DNA of 46,835 bases from contig CALHZD010000139.1 in the NCBI GenBank assembly GCA_938040985.1, positions 1 to 46,835 on the forward strand, in the 5' to 3' direction. Below are positions 15,820 through 24,209 of the stretch, one piece after another. Positions within the stretch are counted from its first letter, which is position 1; each line of letters opens with the position of its first letter. Both the position numbers and the translations under genes were made by a program. The notes below the pieces were generated by a model. The model was not told the origin of the DNA and ran no database searches. It was given only the letters and a program-made list of their open reading frames with translations. This stretch comes from an uncultured Propionivibrio sp. (lineage in GTDB: Bacteria > Pseudomonadota > Gammaproteobacteria > Burkholderiales > Rhodocyclaceae).

Positions 15820-16218
15820 ATGATCCATAACTGGACGGGATGTGAAATCCCCGCTTTTCTGATCAGTCTGTGCATCATCGCCGTCTCGTTTTTCTGCCTC
15901 CTGGTTTTCATCCGCCTGCCCCTCGTCATCTATCGCAAGGAACCGTGGCGCAAGGCGCTGAAGTACCGGATAACGGACATCCTGCCCATTATTGCGCTGG
16001 CCGCCGCCTTATGGATCGAGCAGATCGCCGGCCCGCGCGTCAAGGCTCACGTGTGCGGCCAATCCAGCGTCGCTGGCGTCGCCATCTCCGCCGCCCGCAG
16101 CCTCGCATTGGCCCGCAACAACGCCAGCCTTTTGCCCATGCCGCCGCGTTCTGCCGGTCTTGCGAAACCAGTCAACGTCCATCAATCACGGGCGACACTC
16201 CACGGAACAAGCGTATGA
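15820..16218 (+). CDS. Small two-helix membrane protein, paralogue 3 with C-terminal extension
   Basis: ATG 15820 is preceded by GGAG (about 15806). The product has 132 residues: Cys8, helix 1 (about 11-36), loop Y-R-K-E-P-W-R-K-A-L-K (39-49), helix 2 (about 53-66), then W-I-E-Q-I-A-G-P-R-V-K-A-H-V-C with His77 and Cys79. An Ala/Ser/Pro-rich tail of about 50 residues follows that paralogue 1 lacks. The shared N-terminal Cys, W-R-x-x-L-K loop and H-x-C ending make relationship to 14040 and 16215 convincing despite low overall identity. The stop overlaps the next start by ATGA. Confidence 0.75.
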   Translation: MIHNWTGCEIPAFLISLCIIAVSFFCLLVFIRLPLVIYRKEPWRKALKYRITDILPIIALAAALWIEQIAGPRVKAHVCGQSSVAGVAISAARSLALARNNASLLPMPPRSAGLAKPVNVHQSRATLHGTSV

Positions 16219-16574
16219 CCCTGCCGCCGCAATGTGAGATTTTTACTGAGCTTGCCAAGCTCGGCATCATGATTTGCATGAGCTTGGGCATCATTTTTCT
16301 GCGCCATCTGTTTTTTTCCATCCGCCGAAAAGAAACGCTGCGGGAAACGATCAAAAAAGCCCGGAAGGAAAACACGATCGTTATTTTTGTGTTTGCGATC
16401 AATGTGTGCCTCTTCGTTCAGGGACGCATCGGGGCTAGCCTGGAAAAGCATTTCTGCGCGGATGTCAAAACAATACAACGCGCCTGTCGATCGCCCGGCG
16501 TTTCGCAAACAAGCGCGCAACCGGGCGGGCAGCCTGCAATCGGGAATAATTCAGGGCAGTCAGGATTGGGCTAG
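16215..16574 (+). CDS. Small two-helix membrane protein, paralogue 4
   Basis: The product has 119 residues and starts at ATG 16215, overlapping the previous stop (ATGA). It has Cys7, helix 1 (about 15-35), a basic loop R-R-K-E-T-L-R-E-T-I-K-K (37-48, the family Trp replaced by Leu), helix 2 (about 54-68), and F-V-Q-G-R-I-G-A-S-L-E-K-H-F-C with His79 and Cys81. A Gly/Gln/Ser-rich tail follows. It is the most divergent family member, but the N-terminal Cys and the Q-x2-I-x6-H-x-C ending are kept. It is the last gene before hypF. Confidence 0.72.
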   Translation: MTLPPQCEIFTELAKLGIMICMSLGIIFLRHLFFSIRRKETLRETIKKARKENTIVIFVFAINVCLFVQGRIGASLEKHFCADVKTIQRACRSPGVSQTSAQPGGQPAIGNNSGQSGLG

Positions 16575-16688
16575 AATCGACGGCCATGACCATCGGCGTA
16601 AAACCGGCGCGCCGCCTCGCCAGGCGGGGCCTGCCGGCAGGTTTTGACGGCTTCGCCGATTTTTCCAACGGATTTTAGGAGCGCCCAC

Positions 16689-19010
16689 GTGCCAACCGCG
16701 TCCCCTTCCTCACTGACCTGCCAGCGCATCCGCGTCAGCGGCATCGTCCAGGGCGTCGGTTTCCGCCCCACCGTCTGGCGGCTGGCCAAGGCGCTTGGCC
16801 TGACCGGCTGGGTGCGCACCGATCCGCGCGGCGTCGAAATCGAAGCCTGCGGCGCGCCGGACCGGATCGAGACGCTGATCAAGCGCCTGCGCCACGATGC
16901 GCCGCCCATGGCGCGCATCGACGCCATCACCTCACGTTTTGCCGGATCGGTCTCGGTCTCCGAAGATTTCTTCATTCTCGATAGTCTGGGCGGGCGCGCC
17001 GCGACGATGATCGGCCCGGACATTGCCGTCTGCCGCGATTGTCTGGCCGAAATGTTCGATCCGGAAAACCGCCGCTGGCGTTACGCGCTGACCGACTGCG
17101 CGCACTGTGGTTCACGCTACTCGGTGTGCAACAGCCTGCCGTTTGAGCGGGAACACACCAGCTACAAGCCGTTTTCCCCCTGCCGCAAATGCAATGCCGA
17201 ATACCGCCGCCTGGACGGGCGACGCGCCCATGCGGAAATTCTGTGCTGCCCGAAATGCGGCCCACAGCTCCGCTTTCTCGATGCCTCCGGCAATGAGGTC
17301 GCCGGCGATGCGATCGCCCATGCCTGGCAAACCATCCAACGTGGCGAGATTGTCGCCGTTAAGGGCACGGGCGGGTTTCACCTTTTTGCCGACGCCCGCA
17401 ACGCCGAAGCCGTCGCGCGGCTGCGCGAACGCAAGCACCGTCCCGTCAAACCCTTTCCGGTCATGTTCGCCAATTCCCGCTCGGCGATTCCTTATGTGCA
17501 GTTCAAGGTCGGCGAGCCGGGCTGGCTGACTTCTCCGGAGCGGCCGATCATCCTGCTCGACAAGCGCCCGCAATGCGATGAGCGCCTGCCCGGCATCGCG
17601 CCCGACCTGCCGCGGCTGGGCGTCATTCTGCCTTTTGCGCCGGTGCACTACCTACTTTTTCACGAGGCCGCCGGCCGCCCGGCCGGGACAGCCTGGCTTG
17701 AACAGGATCAGGAACCGGCGCTGCTGATGAGCAGCGCCAACCCGCCCGACGAGCCGATCGTCATCGGCAACGATGAGGCGCTGGCGCGGCTGGCGGGCAT
17801 TGCCGACGCCTATCTCATGCACAATGCCGACATTGTGACGCGCTGCGACGACAGCATCGCCTATTCGGCCCTGGGCGGCCTGCAACTGATCCGGCGCGGG
17901 CGCGGCCATGCGCCGGCGACGGTCAAGCTGCCACGCTCCGGCCCATCGGTGCTGGCGGTCGGCGGCCCTTCCGGCAACGCCGTCTGCCTCACGCGCGGTG
18001 ACGAAGCGTTTCTCTCCCAGCATTTAGGCGAACTGTCGAACCCGGCGGCGCTTGCCGGTTTCGAGGAAACAATCCGGCATCTTCTCAAAATGCTCGACAT
18101 CTCGCCGATGCTCATTGCCCACGATCTGCACCGGGATGTCTTTTCGTATGCGCCGATACGCGCTATGGCGCGCCAGCGCACGATTCCAATGCTGGCCGTA
18201 CAACACCATCACGCGCATGTGGCGGCGGTGCTGGCCGAGCATCAGCTCGATGACACCGCCTTTGGTCTGGTCCTCGACAGCGGCGAAGCCGGCCTCGACG
18301 GCACGCTGTGGGGCGGCGAGCTGCTGTGGGTCGACGGCGCGCATTTCGAGCGGCGTGCACACCTTGTCCCGATCGGCCTGGCGGGCGCCAGCGAAGCGGC
18401 GCATGAACCCTGGCGGCTGGCGGCTGCCATTCTCCACCATATCGGCTGCAACAGCGAAATCGCCCGCCGCTTCGCCGCGCAGGCAGAAGCCCCGCGCCTG
18501 GCGGCACAACTAAATTCCGCTGCCGAGAAGGCCGACTCGAGCAGTCTGGGCTGCCTGTTCGATGCAGCGGCCGCGCTCCTCGGGCTGACACAGACATCGG
18601 CCTTCCCGTCGCACGCCGGACTGCTGATGGAAGGGGCCGCCGAGAACTTCGGCGCAATCGATCCGCTGGCAGGCGGCTGGCGGATCACGGCGGACGGACA
18701 GCTTGATTTCTCCCCGCTGTTTCTGCACCTGCGTTCGGAACCGGACGCGCGGCGCGGCGCGGCGCTGTACTTCGCCACAACGGCGGCCGCGCTGGCCGAC
18801 TGGCTGCGCGGGCTGCTGCCGGCAAACAGCCGCGTCGCCATCAGCGGCTGCTGCCTGCAAAACCGCTTTTTTGCCCGGGAGTTGCGTTTCCGCATCGGCG
18901 AATGCGGCTTGCAAACGCTGGAAGCGCGCCGCGCGCCGCCCAACGACGGCAATCTGGCGCTGGGCCAGGCCTGGATCGCGCAGCACTATCTGCTCGACGA
19001 GGCGCCCTGA
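16689..19010 (+). CDS. hypF: HypF, carbamoyltransferase for [NiFe]-hydrogenase maturation
   Basis: GTG 16689 is chosen over the upstream in-frame TTG 16644 because AGGAG lies about 7 nt before it. The product has 773 residues. Domains in order are: acylphosphatase (V-Q-G-V-G-F-R-P near residue 20); two zinc-finger pairs (C-R-D-C ... C-A-H-C and C-R-K-C ... C-P-K-C); a YrdC-like domain (V-A-V-K-G-T-G-G-F-H-L and L-M-S-S-A-N-P-P-D-E-P-I); and a Kae1-like domain (V-Q-H-H-H-A-H-V-A-A-V). It makes the thiocarbamate on HypE from carbamoyl phosphate, which becomes the CN ligands of the NiFe site. No other hyp or hydrogenase gene is in the window. Confidence 0.95.
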   Translation: MPTASPSSLTCQRIRVSGIVQGVGFRPTVWRLAKALGLTGWVRTDPRGVEIEACGAPDRIETLIKRLRHDAPPMARIDAITSRFAGSVSVSEDFFILDSLGGRAATMIGPDIAVCRDCLAEMFDPENRRWRYALTDCAHCGSRYSVCNSLPFEREHTSYKPFSPCRKCNAEYRRLDGRRAHAEILCCPKCGPQLRFLDASGNEVAGDAIAHAWQTIQRGEIVAVKGTGGFHLFADARNAEAVARLRERKHRPVKPFPVMFANSRSAIPYVQFKVGEPGWLTSPERPIILLDKRPQCDERLPGIAPDLPRLGVILPFAPVHYLLFHEAAGRPAGTAWLEQDQEPALLMSSANPPDEPIVIGNDEALARLAGIADAYLMHNADIVTRCDDSIAYSALGGLQLIRRGRGHAPATVKLPRSGPSVLAVGGPSGNAVCLTRGDEAFLSQHLGELSNPAALAGFEETIRHLLKMLDISPMLIAHDLHRDVFSYAPIRAMARQRTIPMLAVQHHHAHVAAVLAEHQLDDTAFGLVLDSGEAGLDGTLWGGELLWVDGAHFERRAHLVPIGLAGASEAAHEPWRLAAAILHHIGCNSEIARRFAAQAEAPRLAAQLNSAAEKADSSSLGCLFDAAAALLGLTQTSAFPSHAGLLMEGAAENFGAIDPLAGGWRITADGQLDFSPLFLHLRSEPDARRGAALYFATTAAALADWLRGLLPANSRVAISGCCLQNRFFARELRFRIGECGLQTLEARRAPPNDGNLALGQAWIAQHYLLDEAP

Positions 19011-19074
19011 CGGCGGCGCTTACACGCCGCACGGCGAAGATTGCGAACGCCGCGAGGCGGTGCGGGGCATACCA

Positions 19075-19200
19075 TATCCCCTAAAGCCCTTGTAAACAGC
19101 GCGTCCCCAAGGGGGCGCCCGGGAGCCCTTATAAACAGGGCGTTTCCGGGCAGCTGCCCTGAGGCCCTTTATCCATGCGGGTTTCAGAGGAGGTGGCTGG
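19075..19200. repeat. Intergenic structured repeat block D
   Basis: Three adjacent units of the same family as at 4.6-5.8 kb can be seen: AGCCCTTGTAAACAGCGCG, AGCCCTTATAAACAGGGCG and AGGCCCTTTATCCATGCGGG. The first two are followed by G/C-rich palindromic arms. The block lies between the 3' ends of hypF and rlpA, which converge here. Confidence 0.7.
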
Positions 19201-19274
19201 AGACGCCCGCTCCGCGCGGGCGCGGAACGATACGGAATCGCCCGCCCTTTTCGTCAGCGTTTCGGCTACCGCGC

Positions 19275-20396
19275 TTAACGGTAATAGTTCACGATGCCGG
19301 GCTTTTTGCCATACGCCACGCGGATTCTTTCGGCGACCTGCTCGGCTTCGCTACGCTGGGCGTAGGGACCGACCTGAACGCGGTATAGCCGGCCGCCGGG
19401 AATTACGTGAATGACGCCATTGAGCCAGTCCAGCTCGCGCGCCAGGTGCGCGCGCAGGCTTTCGGCATTGTCGCCGCTGGCAAAGGCGCCGATCTGCAAA
19501 TAAATACCGGATGCGGGCGCGCGGATGGGCGTCTCATCGCCGGCGGCAGCCGCGTCGGAGACTTCGCCCTTTTCCGCCATGATCCAGGCGATGTCATCGC
19601 GCTCGTCGGCAGCAGGCGACGGAAGACGGGAAGCAGAGGACTGCGATTGCGGCTGATTGTAGGCATAGACGCTGACGGGAACACTCGCGGCCAGGCGGGC
19701 TTCATTGAGGCGGCTCAGACTATCGTTTTTGCCCGGCACAATTGCTTCGACTTCGACCAGCGTGCTGCCCGTTTTGATATAGCCGAGGCGATGCGCCGCC
19801 GCGTAGGAAAGGTCGATGATCCGGTTGGAATGGAAAGGGCCGCGGTCATTGACGCGGACAACGACGCTCTTGCCGTTGGCCGGGTTGGTGATACGCGCGT
19901 AGGAAGGCAGCGGCAGCGTCGGGTGCGCGGCGGTCATCGCAAACATGTCGTAGCGCTCGCCGGTCGAAGTCTTCTGACCGTGGAATTTCTTGCCGTACCA
20001 GCTGGCGACGCCGCGCTGACGGAACGGCCGCACGTGGGAAGCCGGCGTGTAGTATTTGCCGAACACGTTGTACGGCCGGTTGGCGAAGCGATGCAACGGC
20101 TCCTGACGCGGCACGGCGTCGGGCAGATCGTCGAGGTTGCCGGGGATTTCATCGGCGGGGCCGTCGTCCTTGTAGTAGCCGCCGCCGCGCCGGGCGGAGC
20201 GCGCGTCGCCGCGCTCCGCTGTGCCGGCGGCGACCGCAGGCGCATCCGCCCCGCTCCCGCGTACGCGCTCGCCGCCACCACATGCCGCCAGCAGGCATGG
20301 CGCCAGCGCCAGCATGAACAGCCTGCGCAAAACCACGCCGGCGAATGCGGGAAATACGGATGTCAAGGCTGATAGCGCCGATATTTGACGGATCAT
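19275..20396 (-). CDS. rlpA: RlpA, septal ring lytic transglycosylase-like lipoprotein with SPOR domain
   Basis: ATG 20396 is chosen because AGGAGG lies just upstream; an in-frame GTG at 20402 overlaps that site. The product has 373 residues. The signal ends in a lipobox L-L-A-A-C (Cys39). After a low-complexity linker comes the double-psi beta-barrel domain (G-V-A-S-W-Y-G-x-x-F-H-G-x-x-T-S-T-G-E, then V-x-V-N-D-R-G-P-F). The C-terminal SPOR domain (I-Y-L-Q-I-G-A-F to the end) binds denuded peptidoglycan at the septum. RlpA cleaves glycan strands lacking stem peptides in characterised species. It is the last gene of the mre cluster. Confidence 0.95.
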   Translation of the reverse strand: MIRQISALSALTSVFPAFAGVVLRRLFMLALAPCLLAACGGGERVRGSGADAPAVAAGTAERGDARSARRGGGYYKDDGPADEIPGNLDDLPDAVPRQEPLHRFANRPYNVFGKYYTPASHVRPFRQRGVASWYGKKFHGQKTSTGERYDMFAMTAAHPTLPLPSYARITNPANGKSVVVRVNDRGPFHSNRIIDLSYAAAHRLGYIKTGSTLVEVEAIVPGKNDSLSRLNEARLAASVPVSVYAYNQPQSQSSASRLPSPAADERDDIAWIMAEKGEVSDAAAAGDETPIRAPASGIYLQIGAFASGDNAESLRAHLARELDWLNGVIHVIPGGRLYRVQVGPYAQRSEAEQVAERIRVAYGKKPGIVNYYR

Positions 20397-20412
20397 CGTC
20401 ACCTCCTTTCGA

Positions 20413-21519
20413 TCATCTGCGGTTGAGCGAGCGATGCGACTGAATGCTCATCAAAATGCCAATGCCCAGAAACAGCGTCACCAGAGCCGTACCGCCATAG
20501 CTCATGAACGGCAACGGTACGCCAACGACGGGCAAAATGCCGCTGACCATGCCCATGTTGATGAATGCGTAGGTAAAGAAGCTCAGCGTGATCGAACCGG
20601 CCAGCAGGCGGGAAAACAGGGTCGGGGCGTTGGCTGCGATCATCAGCCCGCGCAGAATCAGCAGCGCATAGAGCGTCAGCAAAATGACCGCCCCCAGCAG
20701 CCCATGCTCTTCCGCAAAAACGGCAAAAATGAAATCTGTGTGGCGCTCCGGAATGAACTCAAGGTGCGTCTGCGTTCCGGCCAGCCAGCCTTTTCCATAC
20801 GGCCCGCCGGAACCGATGGCGATGGTTGACTGGATGATGTGATAGCCCGCGCCGAGCGGGTCGGTCGTCGGATCAAGCAGCGTCAGAATCCGCCTGCGCT
20901 GGTAGTCATGCAGCACGCTCCAGAAAAATGGCGCGGCGGCGGCGGCGGCGGCAATCATGCCGCCCATCACTTTCCAGGGCAGACCGGCAAAGAAAATCAC
21001 ATAGAAGCCGGCGGCGCCCACCAGAATGGCCGTTCCCAGATCGGGTTGCCTGGCAATCAGCGCAAACGGGATAAGCAACAGCAGAAAAGCAACGGCGTAA
21101 TGGCGCAAGCTAAGCGCAGCTTCATATTTGTGGAAATACCAGGCCAGCATCAGCGGCGTGGCGATCTTGAGAATTTCGGAAGGCTGGATACGTATGAAGC
21201 CAAGCGAGAGCCAGCGGCGCGCGCCGTTGACGACGACGCCCAGCGGAAAAACCAGCACCAGCAGGATGATGCCCACGCCATACAGCGGTAAGGAAAAACG
21301 CATCAATCGCTGCGGCGGACACTGGGCGGCCCCCCACATAACCCCCAGACCGACCGCCATGTTGAGCAGGTGGCTAAACACCCGGCTGCCCGTATCATAG
21401 GTAGCGCTGAACACCGTGGCCAGACCGATCAACAGCAGGGGCAGGACGATGCCGAGCAGCCCCAGGTCAAGGTTGGCCAGAAGCCGGCTGAAGAAACGGC
21501 GGACATATTCACCCCACAT
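20413..21519 (-). CDS. rodA: RodA, SEDS peptidoglycan glycosyltransferase
   Basis: This 368-residue membrane protein of the SEDS family has about ten helices. Conserved blocks include R-R-W-L-x-L-G-F-I-R-I-Q-P-S-E, A-R-Q-P-D-L-G-T-A, Q-S-T-I-A-I-G-S-G-G and E-R-H-T-D-F-I-F-A-V-F-A-E-E. The Asp in the Q-P-D-L-G and T-D-F-I blocks are expected functional residues. It pairs with PBP2 (mrdA), whose gene overlaps its start by 11 nt, to build the lateral wall in rod-shaped cells. Confidence 0.97.
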   Translation of the reverse strand: MWGEYVRRFFSRLLANLDLGLLGIVLPLLLIGLATVFSATYDTGSRVFSHLLNMAVGLGVMWGAAQCPPQRLMRFSLPLYGVGIILLVLVFPLGVVVNGARRWLSLGFIRIQPSEILKIATPLMLAWYFHKYEAALSLRHYAVAFLLLLIPFALIARQPDLGTAILVGAAGFYVIFFAGLPWKVMGGMIAAAAAAAPFFWSVLHDYQRRRILTLLDPTTDPLGAGYHIIQSTIAIGSGGPYGKGWLAGTQTHLEFIPERHTDFIFAVFAEEHGLLGAVILLTLYALLILRGLMIAANAPTLFSRLLAGSITLSFFTYAFINMGMVSGILPVVGVPLPFMSYGGTALVTLFLGIGILMSIQSHRSLNRR

Positions 21520-23674
21520 CGTTCATCCCTCCTCGCCGTCTGCGCGCACGGGGCGCGCCGGTTGGAGCCGGCCAGCCGGCCGCATCAGGCGGCTCCGTCG
21601 CTCCGGCATCAATCGATGCACCATGAGGGCGCACCGCGGCCGATGTGGCGGCAGGCCTTTGGTCAGCGCGCGTCGCCGCGGCCTCATCTCCGCCTTTCTC
21701 GCCGCCATCGCGCGCATCCCGCTCTTCTTCATCGTGCGCTTCAGATCCTTCATGCACATCGTCCTCGTGGGCGTCCTCGTCCTCTCTGACAGCGCCTTTC
21801 GCGGTCTTGCCGAGCAGGTAATAGTCGAGCACCGCACGCGCAATCGGCGCGGCGGACTGCGCCCCGAAACCGCCATTTTCGACCAACACGGCCAAGGCGA
21901 TTTTCGGCGCTTCAACCGGCGCGAAAGCGATGAACAGCGCATGGTCACGCAGTTCTCGCCGAATGCGGCTGGCCCGGTATTCTCCGCCTTTCAGGCTGAA
22001 CACCTGCGCCGTTCCCGTCTTGCCGCCCGAGGTGTACGGAGCGCCCGCAAACGCACGCGCCCCCGTGCCTTCCTTGTTAACGCCCATCATCGCTTTTTTA
22101 ACGATGTCGAAATAGCGCTGTTTCCACGGCAATTTACGCAGCGGCTCCGGCTCGATCAGGGTCTTCTCGCCCGTTCGCGCATTGACGATATGCTTGACCA
22201 GATGCGGGCGGTACATCACACCGTCGTTGGCGAGCGTCGCCGTCGCCTGCGCCAGCTGCAACGGCGTATAAGCGTTATATCCCTGCCCGATGCCGATCGA
22301 GATCGTCTCGCCGGCGTACCATTTTTGTTGCTCGGGACGCCGAAAGCGCTTGCGCTTCCATTCCGGCGAAGGCAGTACGCCGGTCGACTCGCCTTCAATG
22401 TCGATGCCGGTTTTCTGCCCAAAGCCCAGCTGCGCCATATAACGGGCGATCGTGTCGATCCCCATATCGTTGGCCAGCGCGTAGTAATAGGTATCGCAGG
22501 AATGGACAATCGACTGGTGCATATTCACCACGCCATGCCCGCCCCGTTTGCTATCGCGGAAGGTATTCCCGCCAAACCGGAAATAGCCGGGATCGAACGT
22601 CGTCTGGCCAGGCGTGCGCTTGCCGCTTTCCAGCGCCGCCAGCGCCATAAACGGCTTGAAGGTCGAACCCGGCGGATAAGCGCCATTCAACGCACGGTTG
22701 ACCATCGGCCGATCCGGCGACTTATAAAGCGCCTCCCAGTCTTCCTGGCGAATGCCATCGACAAACAGATTGGGATCAAAACTGGGCATCGAGACCAGGG
22801 CCAGAATGCCGCCCGTCGACGGCTCGATGGCAACCAGCGAGCCACGCCGATCGCCAAAGGCTTTCTCCGCGACCTCCTGAAGCCCGGTATCAAGCGTCAG
22901 CGTCAGGTCGCCGCCCGGCGTTGGCGGCATGCGCGCCAGGCTGCGCAGCGCCTGCCCGCCTGCATCGATCTCGACTTCCTCATAACCCGTCTGGCCGTGC
23001 AAATGAAATTCATAGGATTTTTCAAGACCTGTCTTGCCAATGTGGTCACTGCCCTTGTAATTAGCCGTCTGTTCCTTCTCGTCGATATAGTTCAGGTCAT
23101 CCTTGTTGATGCGCCCGATGTAGCCAATGGCATGCGCAGCCACCGGCCCCAGCGGATATTCACGAAACTGCCGCTCTTTGACTTCGACGCCGGGAAAGCG
23201 ATAGCGATTGACGGCGAAACGCGCGACTTCTTCTTCGCTCAGGCGCGTGCGCAAGGGCAGACTTTCAAAGGATTTGTTTTTTTCCCCGAGCAGACGGCGA
23301 AAACGCCGCCTGTCCTTCGGCTGGATGTCGATAATTTCACCCAGCCCTTCGATCGTCGCCTCCAGATCATCAACCTTGGACGGCGTAATCTCCAGGGTGA
23401 ACGCCGAGTAATTGCGCGCCAGCACGACACCGTTGCGGTCGGTAATCAGGCCGCGATTGGGTGGTGCAGGGATCAGCGCAATACGGTTATCCTCGGCGCG
23501 GGTGACGTAATAATCATGCCGAAGGATTTGCAGATAGACAAAGCGCGCCGTCAGGAGAGAAAAGGCCAGCAGCACCGCGCCCGCCGCAAAATAGATGCGA
23601 AAGCGGAAGCGCCCGGCCTCGCTATCCGTAAAATGCTGTGGAATGAAATAGCGGGAATCGCTGAACAAAGACAA
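21509..23674 (-). CDS. mrdA: Penicillin-binding protein 2, peptidoglycan D,D-transpeptidase
   Basis: The product has 721 residues. An N-terminal anchor (about 27-50) and a pedestal domain precede the transpeptidase domain. The SxxK motif is P-P-G-S-T-F-K-P (Ser337, Lys340), the SxD motif is S-C-D (392-394), and the KTG motif is K-T-G-T-A-Q (552-557). It cross-links peptidoglycan in the elongasome with RodA and MreBCD. It carries an unusual C-terminal tail of about 95 residues after position 627, first acidic and His-rich (E-D-E-D-A-H-E-D-D-V-H-E), then Ala/Pro/Arg-rich, not part of the catalytic fold. The rodA start lies within its end. Confidence 0.97.
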   Translation of the reverse strand: MSLFSDSRYFIPQHFTDSEAGRFRFRIYFAAGAVLLAFSLLTARFVYLQILRHDYYVTRAEDNRIALIPAPPNRGLITDRNGVVLARNYSAFTLEITPSKVDDLEATIEGLGEIIDIQPKDRRRFRRLLGEKNKSFESLPLRTRLSEEEVARFAVNRYRFPGVEVKERQFREYPLGPVAAHAIGYIGRINKDDLNYIDEKEQTANYKGSDHIGKTGLEKSYEFHLHGQTGYEEVEIDAGGQALRSLARMPPTPGGDLTLTLDTGLQEVAEKAFGDRRGSLVAIEPSTGGILALVSMPSFDPNLFVDGIRQEDWEALYKSPDRPMVNRALNGAYPPGSTFKPFMALAALESGKRTPGQTTFDPGYFRFGGNTFRDSKRGGHGVVNMHQSIVHSCDTYYYALANDMGIDTIARYMAQLGFGQKTGIDIEGESTGVLPSPEWKRKRFRRPEQQKWYAGETISIGIGQGYNAYTPLQLAQATATLANDGVMYRPHLVKHIVNARTGEKTLIEPEPLRKLPWKQRYFDIVKKAMMGVNKEGTGARAFAGAPYTSGGKTGTAQVFSLKGGEYRASRIRRELRDHALFIAFAPVEAPKIALAVLVENGGFGAQSAAPIARAVLDYYLLGKTAKGAVREDEDAHEDDVHEGSEAHDEEERDARDGGEKGGDEAAATRADQRPAATSAAVRPHGASIDAGATEPPDAAGWPAPTGAPRARRRRGGMNDVG

Positions 23675-23684
23675 AATCCTCGAC

Positions 23685-24206
23685 TCAGATCGGCCGGTTG
23701 GCGTCGCGTTCGATCGGCTGATATTGCGGCAACAGCAGAATAAAAGTCAGCAGCGGCCACAGTGCGGCGGCAATGCATGGGCCGGCAAAATACGGCAGCC
23801 CCGGAAATTCAACGCCGAGGGGAAGACGCACAACCAACTGGACGGCAGGCGCAATGAGGAGCAACGGCAAGGCATGCAGCGCCTGCTGCCCCAGCGAGAA
23901 CCAGAGAATACGCCGTGAAAGCGACATGGCCAGATAGGCGACGATGACATACGCCAGGGCGTGCTGCCCCATCAAGCTAGCATCGGCCACATCCATCGCC
24001 AACCCAAAAAGAAAGGCGTATCCCATGCCAACGTAGCGCGGCTCGCGGACGCACCAAAAAACAAGCGTCAAGGCAACCCAGTCGGGTATCCACAGCCAGG
24101 AAGACGTCGGCAAAAAATTCAGTAACAGCGCCGCCAACAGGCTCAACCGGATAAACCAGGGATTGGCCGGTTGCAGGATACGCGATGAGGCGTGAGTCGC
24201 TTGCAT
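23685..24206 (-). CDS. mreD: MreD, rod-shape determining membrane protein
   Basis: The product has 173 residues with five or six hydrophobic helices. The segment G-L-A-M-D-V-A-D-A-S-L-M-G-Q-H-A-L matches the conserved MreD block. It links MreC to the elongasome. It follows mreC by 3 bp and precedes mrdA by 10 bp. Confidence 0.93.
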   Translation of the reverse strand: MQATHASSRILQPANPWFIRLSLLAALLLNFLPTSSWLWIPDWVALTLVFWCVREPRYVGMGYAFLFGLAMDVADASLMGQHALAYVIVAYLAMSLSRRILWFSLGQQALHALPLLLIAPAVQLVVRLPLGVEFPGLPYFAGPCIAAALWPLLTFILLLPQYQPIERDANRPI

Positions 24207-24209
24207 GCA

